Below are positions 32,705-40,266 of a stretch of DNA of 43,906 bases, piece by piece (positions within the stretch are counted from its first letter, which is position 1; each line of letters begins with the position of its first letter). Source of the DNA: Deltaproteobacteria bacterium. GTDB taxonomy: Bacteria; Myxococcota_A; Polyangia; Polyangiales; Ga0077539. A model generated the notes under the pieces. The model was not told where the DNA came from. It was given only the letters and a program-made list of their open reading frames with translations, and did no database searches. Position numbers and translations under genes: made by a program. Location of the stretch: contig JACRDB010000053.1 of assembly GCA_016218725.1 (NCBI GenBank), forward strand, positions 1-43,906. The letters run 5' to 3'.

Positions 32705-35368
32705 ATGGACCCCACGGCGTTTGATGCGGGCATCCCGGCCTTCGGGACGGGCGTGCTCTATGCGGTGCTGGTGACGGCGGCGCTGGCCTTCGCGCTGGCG
32801 GTCACCGCGGCGGCCCGGGGGCCCGTGGCGGGGGCCCGGCACCTCCGGGCGGCGCGCCTGGCCACGCTCGGGACGTGCTCGCTCATCGGGCTGGACGTGC
32901 TCACCCTGGCGTACGGGTTCCTGTCGCACGATTTCCGCATTCGGTACGTGGCCCACTACAGCGACCGGTCCATGCCCCTGTCGTACCTGGTGGCCGCGCT
33001 CTGGGGCGGCCAGGACGGCTCGCTCCTGTGGTGGACCTTCCTCCTGTCGCTCTACACCGCCGCATGCGTGGTGTGGCTCAAGGGCCGCCACCGCGAGCTG
33101 GCCCCGGTGGTGCTCGCCACGCTCCTCGGCGTGCTGCTGTTCTTCGGCGTGCTCATGGCCTTCGCGGCCAACCCCTTCGCGGCCACCTTCGGCGGCGCGC
33201 CGCCGGACGGCGACGGGCTCAACCCCTCGCTCCAGAACTTCTACATGGCCATCCACCCGCCGAGCCTCTACACGGGCTTCGTCGGGTGCGCGGTGCCCTT
33301 CGCCTTCGCCGTGGCCGCGCTGGTCACCGGCCGCCTCGGCGAGGAGTGGGTGCTCGCCGTGCGCCGCTGGGTGCTCTTCGCGTGGCTGTTCCTGTCCATC
33401 GGGAACATCCTCGGGATGCTCTGGGCCTACGAAGAGCTCGGCTGGGGCGGCTTCTGGGCCTGGGACCCGGTGGAGAACGCCGCGTGCCTGCCGTGGTGGA
33501 CCCTCACGGCCTACATGCACTCGGTGATGATCCAGGAGCGCCGGGGCTTCCTCAAGGTGTGGAACGTCTCGCTGCTCCTGTTCTCGTTCTTCCTCACCAT
33601 CTTCGGCACGTTCCTCACGCGCTCGGGGCTGATCTCGTCCATTCACTCCTTCGCCCAGAGCGGGATCGGGACGTACTTCGTGGTGTTCATGGTCGTCCTG
33701 GCGGTGTTCTGCACGGCCCTGGTCGTGTGGCGCCTGCCGAAGCTCTCGGAGCCCGCGGCCCTGGACGCGGTGCTCTCCCGGGAGGCCATGTTCGTCGCCA
33801 ACAACTGGCTCCTCCTGGGCATCAGCGTGTTCATCGCCGTGGCCACGGTGTGGCCCAAGGTCAGCGAGGCCCTCTGGGACGAGCGCCTCACCGTCGGGGC
33901 GAGCTTCTACAACGGCTGGCTGTCCCCCGTGGGCCTGGCGCTCTTCGGCCTGGTGGGCGTAGGGATGCTCACCCCCTGGCGCAAGGGCACCTCCCGGCTG
34001 CTCCTGCAGGCCTTCCGAGGGCCGCTCCTGGCCTTCGCCGGGGCCTTCGCCGCGCACCTCCTCTTCGGCCGCCGCGTGGGCCTCCCGGCGGTGGTCACCG
34101 TGGAGCCCATCTATGACATCTGGACGGCCCTCAAGCTCGGCCCCTGGGTGCTCGGCCACGTGAACGTGGGCCGCTCCCTGGCCTGGCTCGACGGGCACCT
34201 GCCGCCCGTGGCCGTGGGGCTCTTCGCTTTCAACCTCGCCGCCCTGGCGCAGGAGTTCTGGCGCGGCACCGCGGCCCGCATGCGCGCCAAGGGGGAGCCC
34301 GCCCCGGTGGCCCTGACGCGCCTCGTGGGGAGGAACCGCCGGCGCTACGGCGGGTACATCGTACACCTCGGCTTCGCGTTGATGATGGTCGGCTGGCTCG
34401 GGGCCGCGTGGCGCCAGGAGGCCGAGGCCACCATCGCCCCGGGGGAGAGCTTCCGCCTCGGGCGCTACACCCTGCGCTACGACGGCAGCGGCACCCGTCG
34501 GGACCCCAACAAGCGCGAGGTGTACGCGCGCATCACGGCCTTCCGGGACGGCAGGGAGTACGCCCGGCTCGCGCCCGCGCGGTTCATCTACACCACGCAC
34601 CCGGAGATGCCCACCACCGAGGTGGCCATCGCCACGAGCCTCCGGGAGGACCTGTACCTGGTCATGGCCAGCGTGGACGCCGACACCCACGTGGCGCACC
34701 TGAAGGCCTTCGTGAACCCCTTCACCATATGGATCTGGCTCGGGGGGATCGTTCTCATCCTCGGGGTGCTGGTGGGCCTGTGGCCCGAGGCGTCGCTCCT
34801 GGCGGGCTCCGTGGCGGGCTCCGGGGCCCGCGCCCTGGCCGCGCTGGTGGTGCTGGGGCTGTGTCTTGCGCCCGCGGCGGCCCAGGCCCAGAACCGCCAC
34901 AACGTGTCCGCCGGGCCGCCCCCCGTGGGGATCACGTCCATGACCCCGAGGGAGCGCCAGGTGTTCGACAAGCTCCTGTGCATGTGCGGCGACTGCCAGC
35001 GGCTCCCGCTGGCCACGTGCACCTGCGATTTCGCCAGCCAGCAGCGCGCCCGGATGCGCCTGAGGCTCGCCCGCGGGGACGCCCCGGGCGCCATCGTCCA
35101 GGACTACGTGGACGTCTACGGCGCGGCCTCCCTGGCGGTGCCGCCGGACCGGGGGCACAACAAGGCCCTGTACCTCCTGCCGGTGGCGGCGCTCACCGCC
35201 GGGGCGGGCCTGGTGGTTCATCTGGCGCGGCGCTGGGCCCGGGCCCGCGCCCCGGCGCCGCCCGCGCCGTCGCCCGGCGCCGAGGCCCCCTCGCCGGGCC
35301 ACGCGAACGCCAGGAGGGACGCCTACGACGCCCGCATCGATGAGGAGCTCCGTGGCCTGGATGACTAG
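32705..35368 (+). CDS. ccmF: Cytochrome c maturation protein, CcmF-CcmH fusion
   Basis: 887 residues. The N-terminal ~690 residues are a CcmF haem lyase subunit with about 14 transmembrane helices. YSDRSMPLSYLVAALWGGQD and the haem-handling WWD motif WGGFWAWDPVENAACLPWW (~246-264) are present, then the family's conserved helices and a large periplasmic loop. A last transmembrane segment (IWIWLGGIVLILGVLVGLWP) precedes a C-terminal CcmH-like part with RERQVFDKLLCMCGDCQ (Cys near 758) and CTC shortly after, the thiol-redox site that keeps apocytochrome reduced, and a final helix (LYLLPVAALTAGAGLVVHL). In most bacteria CcmF and CcmH are separate. It leads a three-gene operon. Confidence 0.9.
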   Translation: MDPTAFDAGIPAFGTGVLYAVLVTAALAFALAVTAAARGPVAGARHLRAARLATLGTCSLIGLDVLTLAYGFLSHDFRIRYVAHYSDRSMPLSYLVAALWGGQDGSLLWWTFLLSLYTAACVVWLKGRHRELAPVVLATLLGVLLFFGVLMAFAANPFAATFGGAPPDGDGLNPSLQNFYMAIHPPSLYTGFVGCAVPFAFAVAALVTGRLGEEWVLAVRRWVLFAWLFLSIGNILGMLWAYEELGWGGFWAWDPVENAACLPWWTLTAYMHSVMIQERRGFLKVWNVSLLLFSFFLTIFGTFLTRSGLISSIHSFAQSGIGTYFVVFMVVLAVFCTALVVWRLPKLSEPAALDAVLSREAMFVANNWLLLGISVFIAVATVWPKVSEALWDERLTVGASFYNGWLSPVGLALFGLVGVGMLTPWRKGTSRLLLQAFRGPLLAFAGAFAAHLLFGRRVGLPAVVTVEPIYDIWTALKLGPWVLGHVNVGRSLAWLDGHLPPVAVGLFAFNLAALAQEFWRGTAARMRAKGEPAPVALTRLVGRNRRRYGGYIVHLGFALMMVGWLGAAWRQEAEATIAPGESFRLGRYTLRYDGSGTRRDPNKREVYARITAFRDGREYARLAPARFIYTTHPEMPTTEVAIATSLREDLYLVMASVDADTHVAHLKAFVNPFTIWIWLGGIVLILGVLVGLWPEASLLAGSVAGSGARALAALVVLGLCLAPAAAQAQNRHNVSAGPPPVGITSMTPRERQVFDKLLCMCGDCQRLPLATCTCDFASQQRARMRLRLARGDAPGAIVQDYVDVYGAASLAVPPDRGHNKALYLLPVAALTAGAGLVVHLARRWARARAPAPPAPSPGAEAPSPGHANARRDAYDARIDEELRGLDD

Positions 35369-35948
35369 CGCGCGCCGCGCGAAGCTGGAGCGCCTGGCGC
35401 CCTACGGGCGGCACGCGCTGGGCGTGGTGGTGCTCCTGGGCACGCTCCCGGCGGGGCTCCTCCGGGGACCTCCGGCGGTGGCGCTGTGGCTGGCCTTCTG
35501 GGCCCTCGGGCTCGCGGTGCTGCTCTTCTGGGAGAGCCTCCGCACCGCCCTGGACCCGGCCGCCCCCGGCGACGACCCGGAGGAGACCGACGGCGCCCCG
35601 CTGGAGCTCGAGGCGCGCAAGAGGGCCGCCCTGCGGGCCCTCAAGGACATCGCCTTCGAGCGCTCCATCGGCCGCCTCGGGGAGGACGATTACAAGAACC
35701 TGGAGGCGCGCTACCGCGCCGAGGCCCGCGCCGCGATGCAGGCCGCCGACGAGGGCCTCGGCCCCTGGCTCGCCCGCGCCGAGGCGCTCCTCGACGGCGA
35801 GGGCCCCGCGGCCACCGCCGCGCCCGCGGCGCCCCCGCCCAGGGCTCCCCAGAAGGGCCCATGCGCGGGCTGCGGCACGCCCAACGACGCCGACGCCGTG
35901 TTCTGCAAGAAGTGCGGCCGCCGCGTCGCTGAGGAGGCCGCGCCGTGA
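35340..35948 (+). CDS. Membrane protein with C-terminal zinc ribbon, CcmI-like position
   Basis: Up to 202 residues. ATG 35340 overlaps the ccmF-ccmH gene by 29 bp; GTG 35352 (AGGAG four bases upstream) and ATG 35361 are alternative starts. A transmembrane stretch (~27-66: LGVVVLLGTLPAGLL, then VALWLAFWALGLAVLLFW) is followed by a cytoplasmic helical part containing LKDIAFERSIGRLGEDDYKN, which resembles the LSEEDY-type segment of CcmI-like proteins. The C-terminus is a CAGC...CKKC zinc ribbon after a Pro/Ala linker. It probably assists cytochrome c maturation or assembly; this is inferred from position and segment similarity. Confidence 0.75.
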   Translation: MRSSVAWMTSARRAKLERLAPYGRHALGVVVLLGTLPAGLLRGPPAVALWLAFWALGLAVLLFWESLRTALDPAAPGDDPEETDGAPLELEARKRAALRALKDIAFERSIGRLGEDDYKNLEARYRAEARAAMQAADEGLGPWLARAEALLDGEGPAATAAPAAPPPRAPQKGPCAGCGTPNDADAVFCKKCGRRVAEEAAP

Positions 35949-37261
35949 GCACCCGACGGAAGGTATACACGGTGTATACATTGCTCTCCCGGTGCGTGCT
36001 GGCGCTGGCCTGGGCGCTGTTGTCCCCGCGGGTGGCGCTGGCGCAGGACGCCGACGCGGGGGCGTTGCCGCCGGGGCACCCGCCGGTGCAGTCGCCGCAC
36101 GGGGAGGACGGACAACCCCACCAGTCGGAGCTGCCGCCGACCTTCGCCGAGGAGTCGCCGATGGTGCCTCCGGGGGTGGTGCTGGTGCGCGTGGTGGACG
36201 CCCGTGGAGAGCCCGTGGCGGGCGTGGAGGTGCGCCTCGGGTCCACCCGCGAGGGCGCCCGAGGGGACGCGCGCACGGCGCCCACGGACGGGACCGGCGT
36301 CACGCGCTTCGAGGGGCTGCCCTCGGGCAACGGGGTGGCGTACCGGGTGAGCACCGAGCGGGACGGGGCGCGCTTCAGCACGGAGCCCTTCCAGCTCGCG
36401 ATGAACGCCGGGCACCGCGCCCAGCTCGTGCGCTACGACGTAGACCGCGCGGGCCGGGCGGTGCTCCTGTGGGACGCCCGCACGGAGCTGCGCTTCAAGG
36501 ACGACCGCCTGGTGGTGGTGCACCGGCTCAACGTGGTGAACCTCTCGGGGATGAGCCTCGGGGAGCGGGCCCCGAGGCCCGTGGCATTTGTCCCAGAGGC
36601 GGGCCTGCGCTTCGCGCTCCCGCGCGGCTTCACGGCCTTCACGCCGGCGCCGTCGATGAGCGACGTGCGCATCACCGAGGAGGGCGGCGCCGCGGTGCTC
36701 CGGGGCTCGATCCCCCCGACGGGCACGGAGCCCCTGGAGCTGGCCTACCAGTACCAGCTCCCGCTGAGCGGGGGAGAGCTCACCTTCACGGCCTCGCTGG
36801 CCCTGCCGGTGGTGGGCGCCACGGTGGCCACGGAGGCCCCTCCGGGGCTCACCCTCTCGGTGGACGGCTTCCCCGCCGCCCAGGCCCAGGACGGCCGCGG
36901 CGAGCGGGTGCTCCTGACGAGCCTCGAGCGCAGGCCCAGCGACCCGCCCCTGCGCGAGCTGCGGATCCGCCTCGGGGGCGTCCCCAGGGCCACGGGGCCG
37001 GCGCGCTGGATCGCCGCCCTCACCGCGGGGCTGGTGGTCCTGAGCGCGCTCTACGGCGCCCTGCGCGGGCCCCGCGCGGGCCAGCGCCGCAGCCGCCAGG
37101 ATCTCGAGCGCGAGCGCGACCGCGTGCTGGCCGAGGCCCGGGAGCTCACCCGCGCCCACAAGGACGGGGACGTCGGCCCGAAGACCTACGCCCGGCGCCG
37201 CCAGGAGCTCGCCCGCTGGCTGGCCACGCTCCTCCGGGAGCTCGACCAGGCCGGGGCGTAG
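35945..37261 (+). CDS. Exported membrane protein with carboxypeptidase-regulatory-like domain
   Basis: 438 residues. GTG 35945 overlaps the upstream TGA (GTGA). The signal peptide ends SPRVALAQ. A beta-sandwich domain follows (GVVLVRVVDARGEPVAGVEV, TDGTGVTRFEGLPSG), of the carboxypeptidase-regulatory/transthyretin-like type. A second beta-rich domain, a transmembrane helix near residue 350 (IAALTAGLVVLSALYGAL) and a charged coiled coil (LERERDRVLAEARELTRAH, ending KTYARRRQELARWL) complete it. It is the third gene of the ccm operon, so a role in envelope cytochrome assembly is possible. It has no Cys pair or haem motif of its own. Confidence 0.78.
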   Translation: MSTRRKVYTVYTLLSRCVLALAWALLSPRVALAQDADAGALPPGHPPVQSPHGEDGQPHQSELPPTFAEESPMVPPGVVLVRVVDARGEPVAGVEVRLGSTREGARGDARTAPTDGTGVTRFEGLPSGNGVAYRVSTERDGARFSTEPFQLAMNAGHRAQLVRYDVDRAGRAVLLWDARTELRFKDDRLVVVHRLNVVNLSGMSLGERAPRPVAFVPEAGLRFALPRGFTAFTPAPSMSDVRITEEGGAAVLRGSIPPTGTEPLELAYQYQLPLSGGELTFTASLALPVVGATVATEAPPGLTLSVDGFPAAQAQDGRGERVLLTSLERRPSDPPLRELRIRLGGVPRATGPARWIAALTAGLVVLSALYGALRGPRAGQRRSRQDLERERDRVLAEARELTRAHKDGDVGPKTYARRRQELARWLATLLRELDQAGA

Positions 37262-37306
37262 CCCGCCGGAGCGTCGCGCGACGACGCGCATGCTACGGTG
37301 CCACCG

Positions 37307-39022
37307 ATGCCCCCTCCCGCGCGCCGCGCGCCCCCGGAGCCCCTCCCCCGGTGGCACTGGCTCGTCGCCGCCGAGCGGGCCCTCCTGCGCTCCGCCCACG
37401 TCGCCGTGGCGGGCGCCGCCGTCGCCTTCGCCGCGGGTCTCGCGCTCGCCCGCTGGCTCCCGTCGATCCCCCGCGCCTGGGCCCTCCTCTGCCTCGTCCC
37501 CGCCCTGGCGCCCTTCGCGTGGCTGCCCCGCGCCGTCCGACGCCACGCCGTGGCCCTCGCCCTCACCCTGGACCGCCGCCTCGGGGCCCGCGCCGCCGTC
37601 GTCACCGCCGTGGAGCTCCATCTCCGCGGCGCCCCGGAGACCCCCTTCACCGCCCGCGTCACCGAAGACGCCCTCCGCGCCGTCCAGCACCGCCCCTGGA
37701 GAGACGCCCTCGGTCCCCCTCCCCCCACGACCCTCGGAGCGGTCGCCCTTGGCTTCGCGCTGAGCGTCGGAGCCCTGGCGGTCCCGCTGAAACCGGCACA
37801 CATCTCCCACCCTCACCCACAACAGCCTACACTTCGGAGCCCCGCGCTGGCTTCTGCCGCTCGGGAGGCCCTCGGGGCGTTGGAGGCCGCGGCGCGGGAG
37901 GATCCGTCGCAGGCCCGGGCGCTGACGCCCCTGGTGGAGGAGGCCCGGAGGCTCTCCGAAGGGCTCCAGCAGGGAATGCCCCGGGACGAGGCCCTGGAGC
38001 GCCAGGACGCCCTGGAGCGCCAGGCCGAGGAGGCCCTGGCCTGGGCTCTGGCGTCCGAGCGCCAGAGGGCCCTGGACGCCGCCCTCGGGGCCCTGGAAGA
38101 CCCCTCCCTGGCGGCCTTGAGGGAGGCCCTCGCCCGCGGGGACCTGCGCGCCGCGGACGCCGCCGCGAGGGCCCTGGCCGACGGGCGCGAGCGCGCCGAC
38201 CGGACCCGGGCCGAGGCCCAGCTCACCCGCGCCGCGGAGGCCGCCCGCAGGGCCGGAGCCGGGGATCTTGCCGAGGCCCTCGACGCCGAGAGGGCGCTGG
38301 TCCAACGCCGGGGGGCCCGGTCGGAGCTGGCCCGGGAGCTCGCCCGAGCCCTGGGTGATGACCCCCGCGCGCGGAGGGTGGCCGAGCACCTCGCCCGGGG
38401 CGGCGAGAACGACGCCTCCCGCGCGCTGGACGAGGCCCTCCAGGCCCTGGACCGGGAGCTCTCCCCGGAGGAGCGCCGGGGCATCGCCCAGGCCCTGGCG
38501 CGCCTGGCCCGGGAGGCCCCCGAGGGAGCGTCCCGCGAGGGGCTCCAGCGGGCGTCCCGGGCCCCCACCGCGGAGGAGCTCCGGGCGGCGCTGAGGGAGC
38601 TGGCCCGGCAGCTCCGGGAGGGGGGCCCGGACCGCACCCCCGGGGGCGGCGCTCGCCGGGCCGGGGACGGGGCCCTCGGGGCCCTCGGGAGGCTCCGGGT
38701 CGGGCTCCAGACCGGGCGCATGCCCGGCGGTGGCGGCGGCGGCCAGGGCAGCGCCCACGACGAGGGGCACCTCCCCACGGCGGGGCGCACGCCCTCGCTG
38801 AGGGCCCCGGGGCTCACCGCGCCGCTCGACGCGCGGAGGGACCCTCGGACGCCCGCGGTGCCGGTGGGCGTCGAGCGTTCGGACCCCACGGGCGAGAGGG
38901 CCCTCTCGCCCGCCGAGGTGACGCTCCGTCAAGCGGCCCCGGCGGCCCTCCAGGGGATCGAGCGGGCGCCGGTGCCCGAGGCGTACCGCGCGCAGGTCCG
39001 GGGGTATTTCCAAACGCGGTGA
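37307..39022 (+). CDS. Membrane-anchored coiled-coil protein of unknown function
   Basis: 571 residues from ATG 37307 (GTG 37298 is a three-codon-longer alternative). Three hydrophobic segments lie near residues 30-50, 60-75 and 140-160. From about 180 to 440 the sequence is an Ala/Glu/Arg/Leu-rich coiled coil with no enzyme motif. A Gly-rich stretch and a C-terminal VPEAYRAQVRGYFQ follow. That last motif resembles the end of DUF4175-type or Bat-operon membrane proteins, where YRxxVxxYF is common. It lies 45 bp after the ccm-operon membrane protein and 96 bp before ribA. Function is not assigned. Confidence 0.7.
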   Translation: MPPPARRAPPEPLPRWHWLVAAERALLRSAHVAVAGAAVAFAAGLALARWLPSIPRAWALLCLVPALAPFAWLPRAVRRHAVALALTLDRRLGARAAVVTAVELHLRGAPETPFTARVTEDALRAVQHRPWRDALGPPPPTTLGAVALGFALSVGALAVPLKPAHISHPHPQQPTLRSPALASAAREALGALEAAAREDPSQARALTPLVEEARRLSEGLQQGMPRDEALERQDALERQAEEALAWALASERQRALDAALGALEDPSLAALREALARGDLRAADAAARALADGRERADRTRAEAQLTRAAEAARRAGAGDLAEALDAERALVQRRGARSELARELARALGDDPRARRVAEHLARGGENDASRALDEALQALDRELSPEERRGIAQALARLAREAPEGASREGLQRASRAPTAEELRAALRELARQLREGGPDRTPGGGARRAGDGALGALGRLRVGLQTGRMPGGGGGGQGSAHDEGHLPTAGRTPSLRAPGLTAPLDARRDPRTPAVPVGVERSDPTGERALSPAEVTLRQAAPAALQGIERAPVPEAYRAQVRGYFQTR

Positions 39023-39118
39023 CAGGCACCATGGAACCCGTCGAGCCCCACGGACGTAGGGTCCCGCGGGCGCCGCGCGAGCGCTGGAAGGTGCTATAAG
39101 CGAGCACGAAAGGAATCC

Positions 39119-39769
39119 ATGAGCCAGCAGGACCCGCCGCGGGTGGACCCCGCGAAGCTCGTCGTCGAGGCCCGGGCGCCGGTGCCCACGCGCCACGGGC
39201 TCTTTGACATGAGCGTGTTCCGGTACCTCGACGAGCCGGACAAGGAGCACGTCTGCGTGGTGGGCGGCGCCGTGAGGGACGCCCAGGACCTGCCCGTGCG
39301 GGTGCACTCCGAGTGCCTCACCAGCGAGGTCTTCGGGTCCCTCAAGTGCGACTGCCGCGAGCAGCTGGAGTTCGCCCTGGGGGAGCTCGCCCGGCGCCCG
39401 GGGGTGGTGCTGTACCTCCGCCAGGAGGGCCGTGGGATCGGCCTGGCCAACAAGATCCGGGCGTACGCCCTCCAGGCCCGCGGGGCGGACACCGTGGACG
39501 CCAACCGCGCCCTGGGCCTGCCGGACGACACCCGGCGCTACGAGGCCGCCGCGGCCATGCTCCAGCACCTCGGGGTGCGGAGCGTGAGGCTCCTCACCAA
39601 CAACCCCGCCAAGGTGGACGCCCTGCGCGCCCTCGGGGTGCCCGTGCTGGGCCGCGAGCCCGTGCTCATCGCGCCCAACCCCCACTCCAGGGCATACCTG
39701 GAGACCAAGGGGCTGCGCATGAACCACGCCCTGCCCCACGTGCTGGGCCTCGGGTGGGACGCGGAGTAA
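39119..39769 (+). CDS. ribA: GTP cyclohydrolase II (riboflavin synthesis)
   Basis: Opens the imidazole ring of GTP, the first committed step of riboflavin synthesis, releasing formate and pyrophosphate. The 216 residues include the zinc site HSECLTSEVFGSLKCDCREQ (Cys66, Cys77 and Cys79 by count), the GTP-phosphate segment LYLRQEGRGIGLANKIRAY and LLTNNPAKVDAL. The enzyme is free-standing, not fused to the RibB domain as in many bacteria. ATG 39119 has AAAGGA five bases upstream, and a -10-like TATAAG lies at 39095-39100, so it probably has its own promoter. The small DSDP-repeat gene begins five bases after its stop codon. Confidence 0.93.
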   Translation: MSQQDPPRVDPAKLVVEARAPVPTRHGLFDMSVFRYLDEPDKEHVCVVGGAVRDAQDLPVRVHSECLTSEVFGSLKCDCREQLEFALGELARRPGVVLYLRQEGRGIGLANKIRAYALQARGADTVDANRALGLPDDTRRYEAAAAMLQHLGVRSVRLLTNNPAKVDALRALGVPVLGREPVLIAPNPHSRAYLETKGLRMNHALPHVLGLGWDAE

Positions 39770-39774
39770 CGGCG

Positions 39775-40170
39775 GTGCCCAGGAGCCTCGCGCCGGAGGA
39801 CATCGAAGAGCGCCCGGGGCGCTCGCGCAGGAGCGCCCTGGCGGCCGTGGGCGCGTGGGTCCTCGGGGCCCTGGCCGCCGCGGGGGTGCTGGCTCCCACC
39901 GAGGCCCTGGGGTGCAGACGCCGCACCGGCGCCACGGATTCAGACCCGAACGACAGCGCGGGCTTCGGGCGTACGGGCCTCACGGACTCGGACCCGAGCG
40001 ACGAGGGGGGTTGTGGCCACGGCCGGGGCGGCTCCGGCCCTCCGAGGGGCGGCGGGGCGCCTCGGGGCGGAGGTGGGGGCGGCGGGGGCGGCAACCGACG
40101 GCGCCCTCGGGGTAGGGGCTGCACCGACCAGGACCCCAACGACCGGGTGGGGCGCGGGCGGCGGTGTTGA
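39775..40170 (+). CDS. Small Tat-like exported protein with DSDP repeats and Gly-rich linker
   Basis: 131 residues from GTG 39775, five bases after the ribA stop. The N-terminus has PGRSRRSALAAVGAWVLGAL, resembling a twin-arginine signal, with a likely cleavage near EALG. The mature part holds three related units: RRTGATDSDPNDSAGFG, GLTDSDPSDEGGCGHG and, after a Gly/Arg linker, CTDQDPNDRVGRGRRC at the C-terminus. The repeated (T)D(S/Q)DP(N/S)D core, the flanking cysteines and the strongly basic linker are unusual. I do not recognise a family. Cotranscription with ribA is likely from spacing, but a link to flavins is speculative. Confidence 0.6.
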   Translation: MPRSLAPEDIEERPGRSRRSALAAVGAWVLGALAAAGVLAPTEALGCRRRTGATDSDPNDSAGFGRTGLTDSDPSDEGGCGHGRGGSGPPRGGGAPRGGGGGGGGGNRRRPRGRGCTDQDPNDRVGRGRRC

Positions 40171-40199
40171 CATTCTCTCGCCGGGGGCGGCGGGGATGC

Positions 40200-40258
40200 T
40201 GGTAGCATAGCCTCTTCGGCGCGCACCCTCCGGTGGGGCGTGGCCGAGCAGGAGGTGA
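40200..40258 (+). promoter_or_regulatory. Extended -10-like box and perfect Shine-Dalgarno for the large Cys-rich gene
   Basis: TGGTAGCAT (40200-40208) fits an extended -10 (TGN plus TAGCAT); a TTGACA at 40167-40172 is too distant (30 bp) to pair with it. AGGAGGTGA (40250-40258) is a perfect nine-base match to the 16S anti-Shine-Dalgarno, eight bases before ATG 40267, predicting strong translation. Confidence 0.5.
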
Positions 40259-40266
40259 CGGGTCTT

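Noticed and set aside
31982..35302. A 3.3-kb minus-strand open frame opposite the hypothetical gene and ccmF
   Set aside because: It lies opposite a clear CcmF-CcmH gene and gives a His/Glu/Arg-rich product with no motif; an antisense shadow.
35711..39739. A 4-kb open frame on the minus strand across the ccm operon, coiled-coil gene and ribA
   Set aside because: It is a by-product of very high GC at third codon positions. The plus-strand frames encode recognisable CcmF-linked proteins and RibA, whereas this product is low-complexity His/Arg/Gly sequence without domains.
40167..40208. A TTGACA/TAGCAT sigma70 promoter pair
   Set aside because: The spacer would be 30 bp, far outside the workable range; only the extended -10-like box is retained as a weak candidate.
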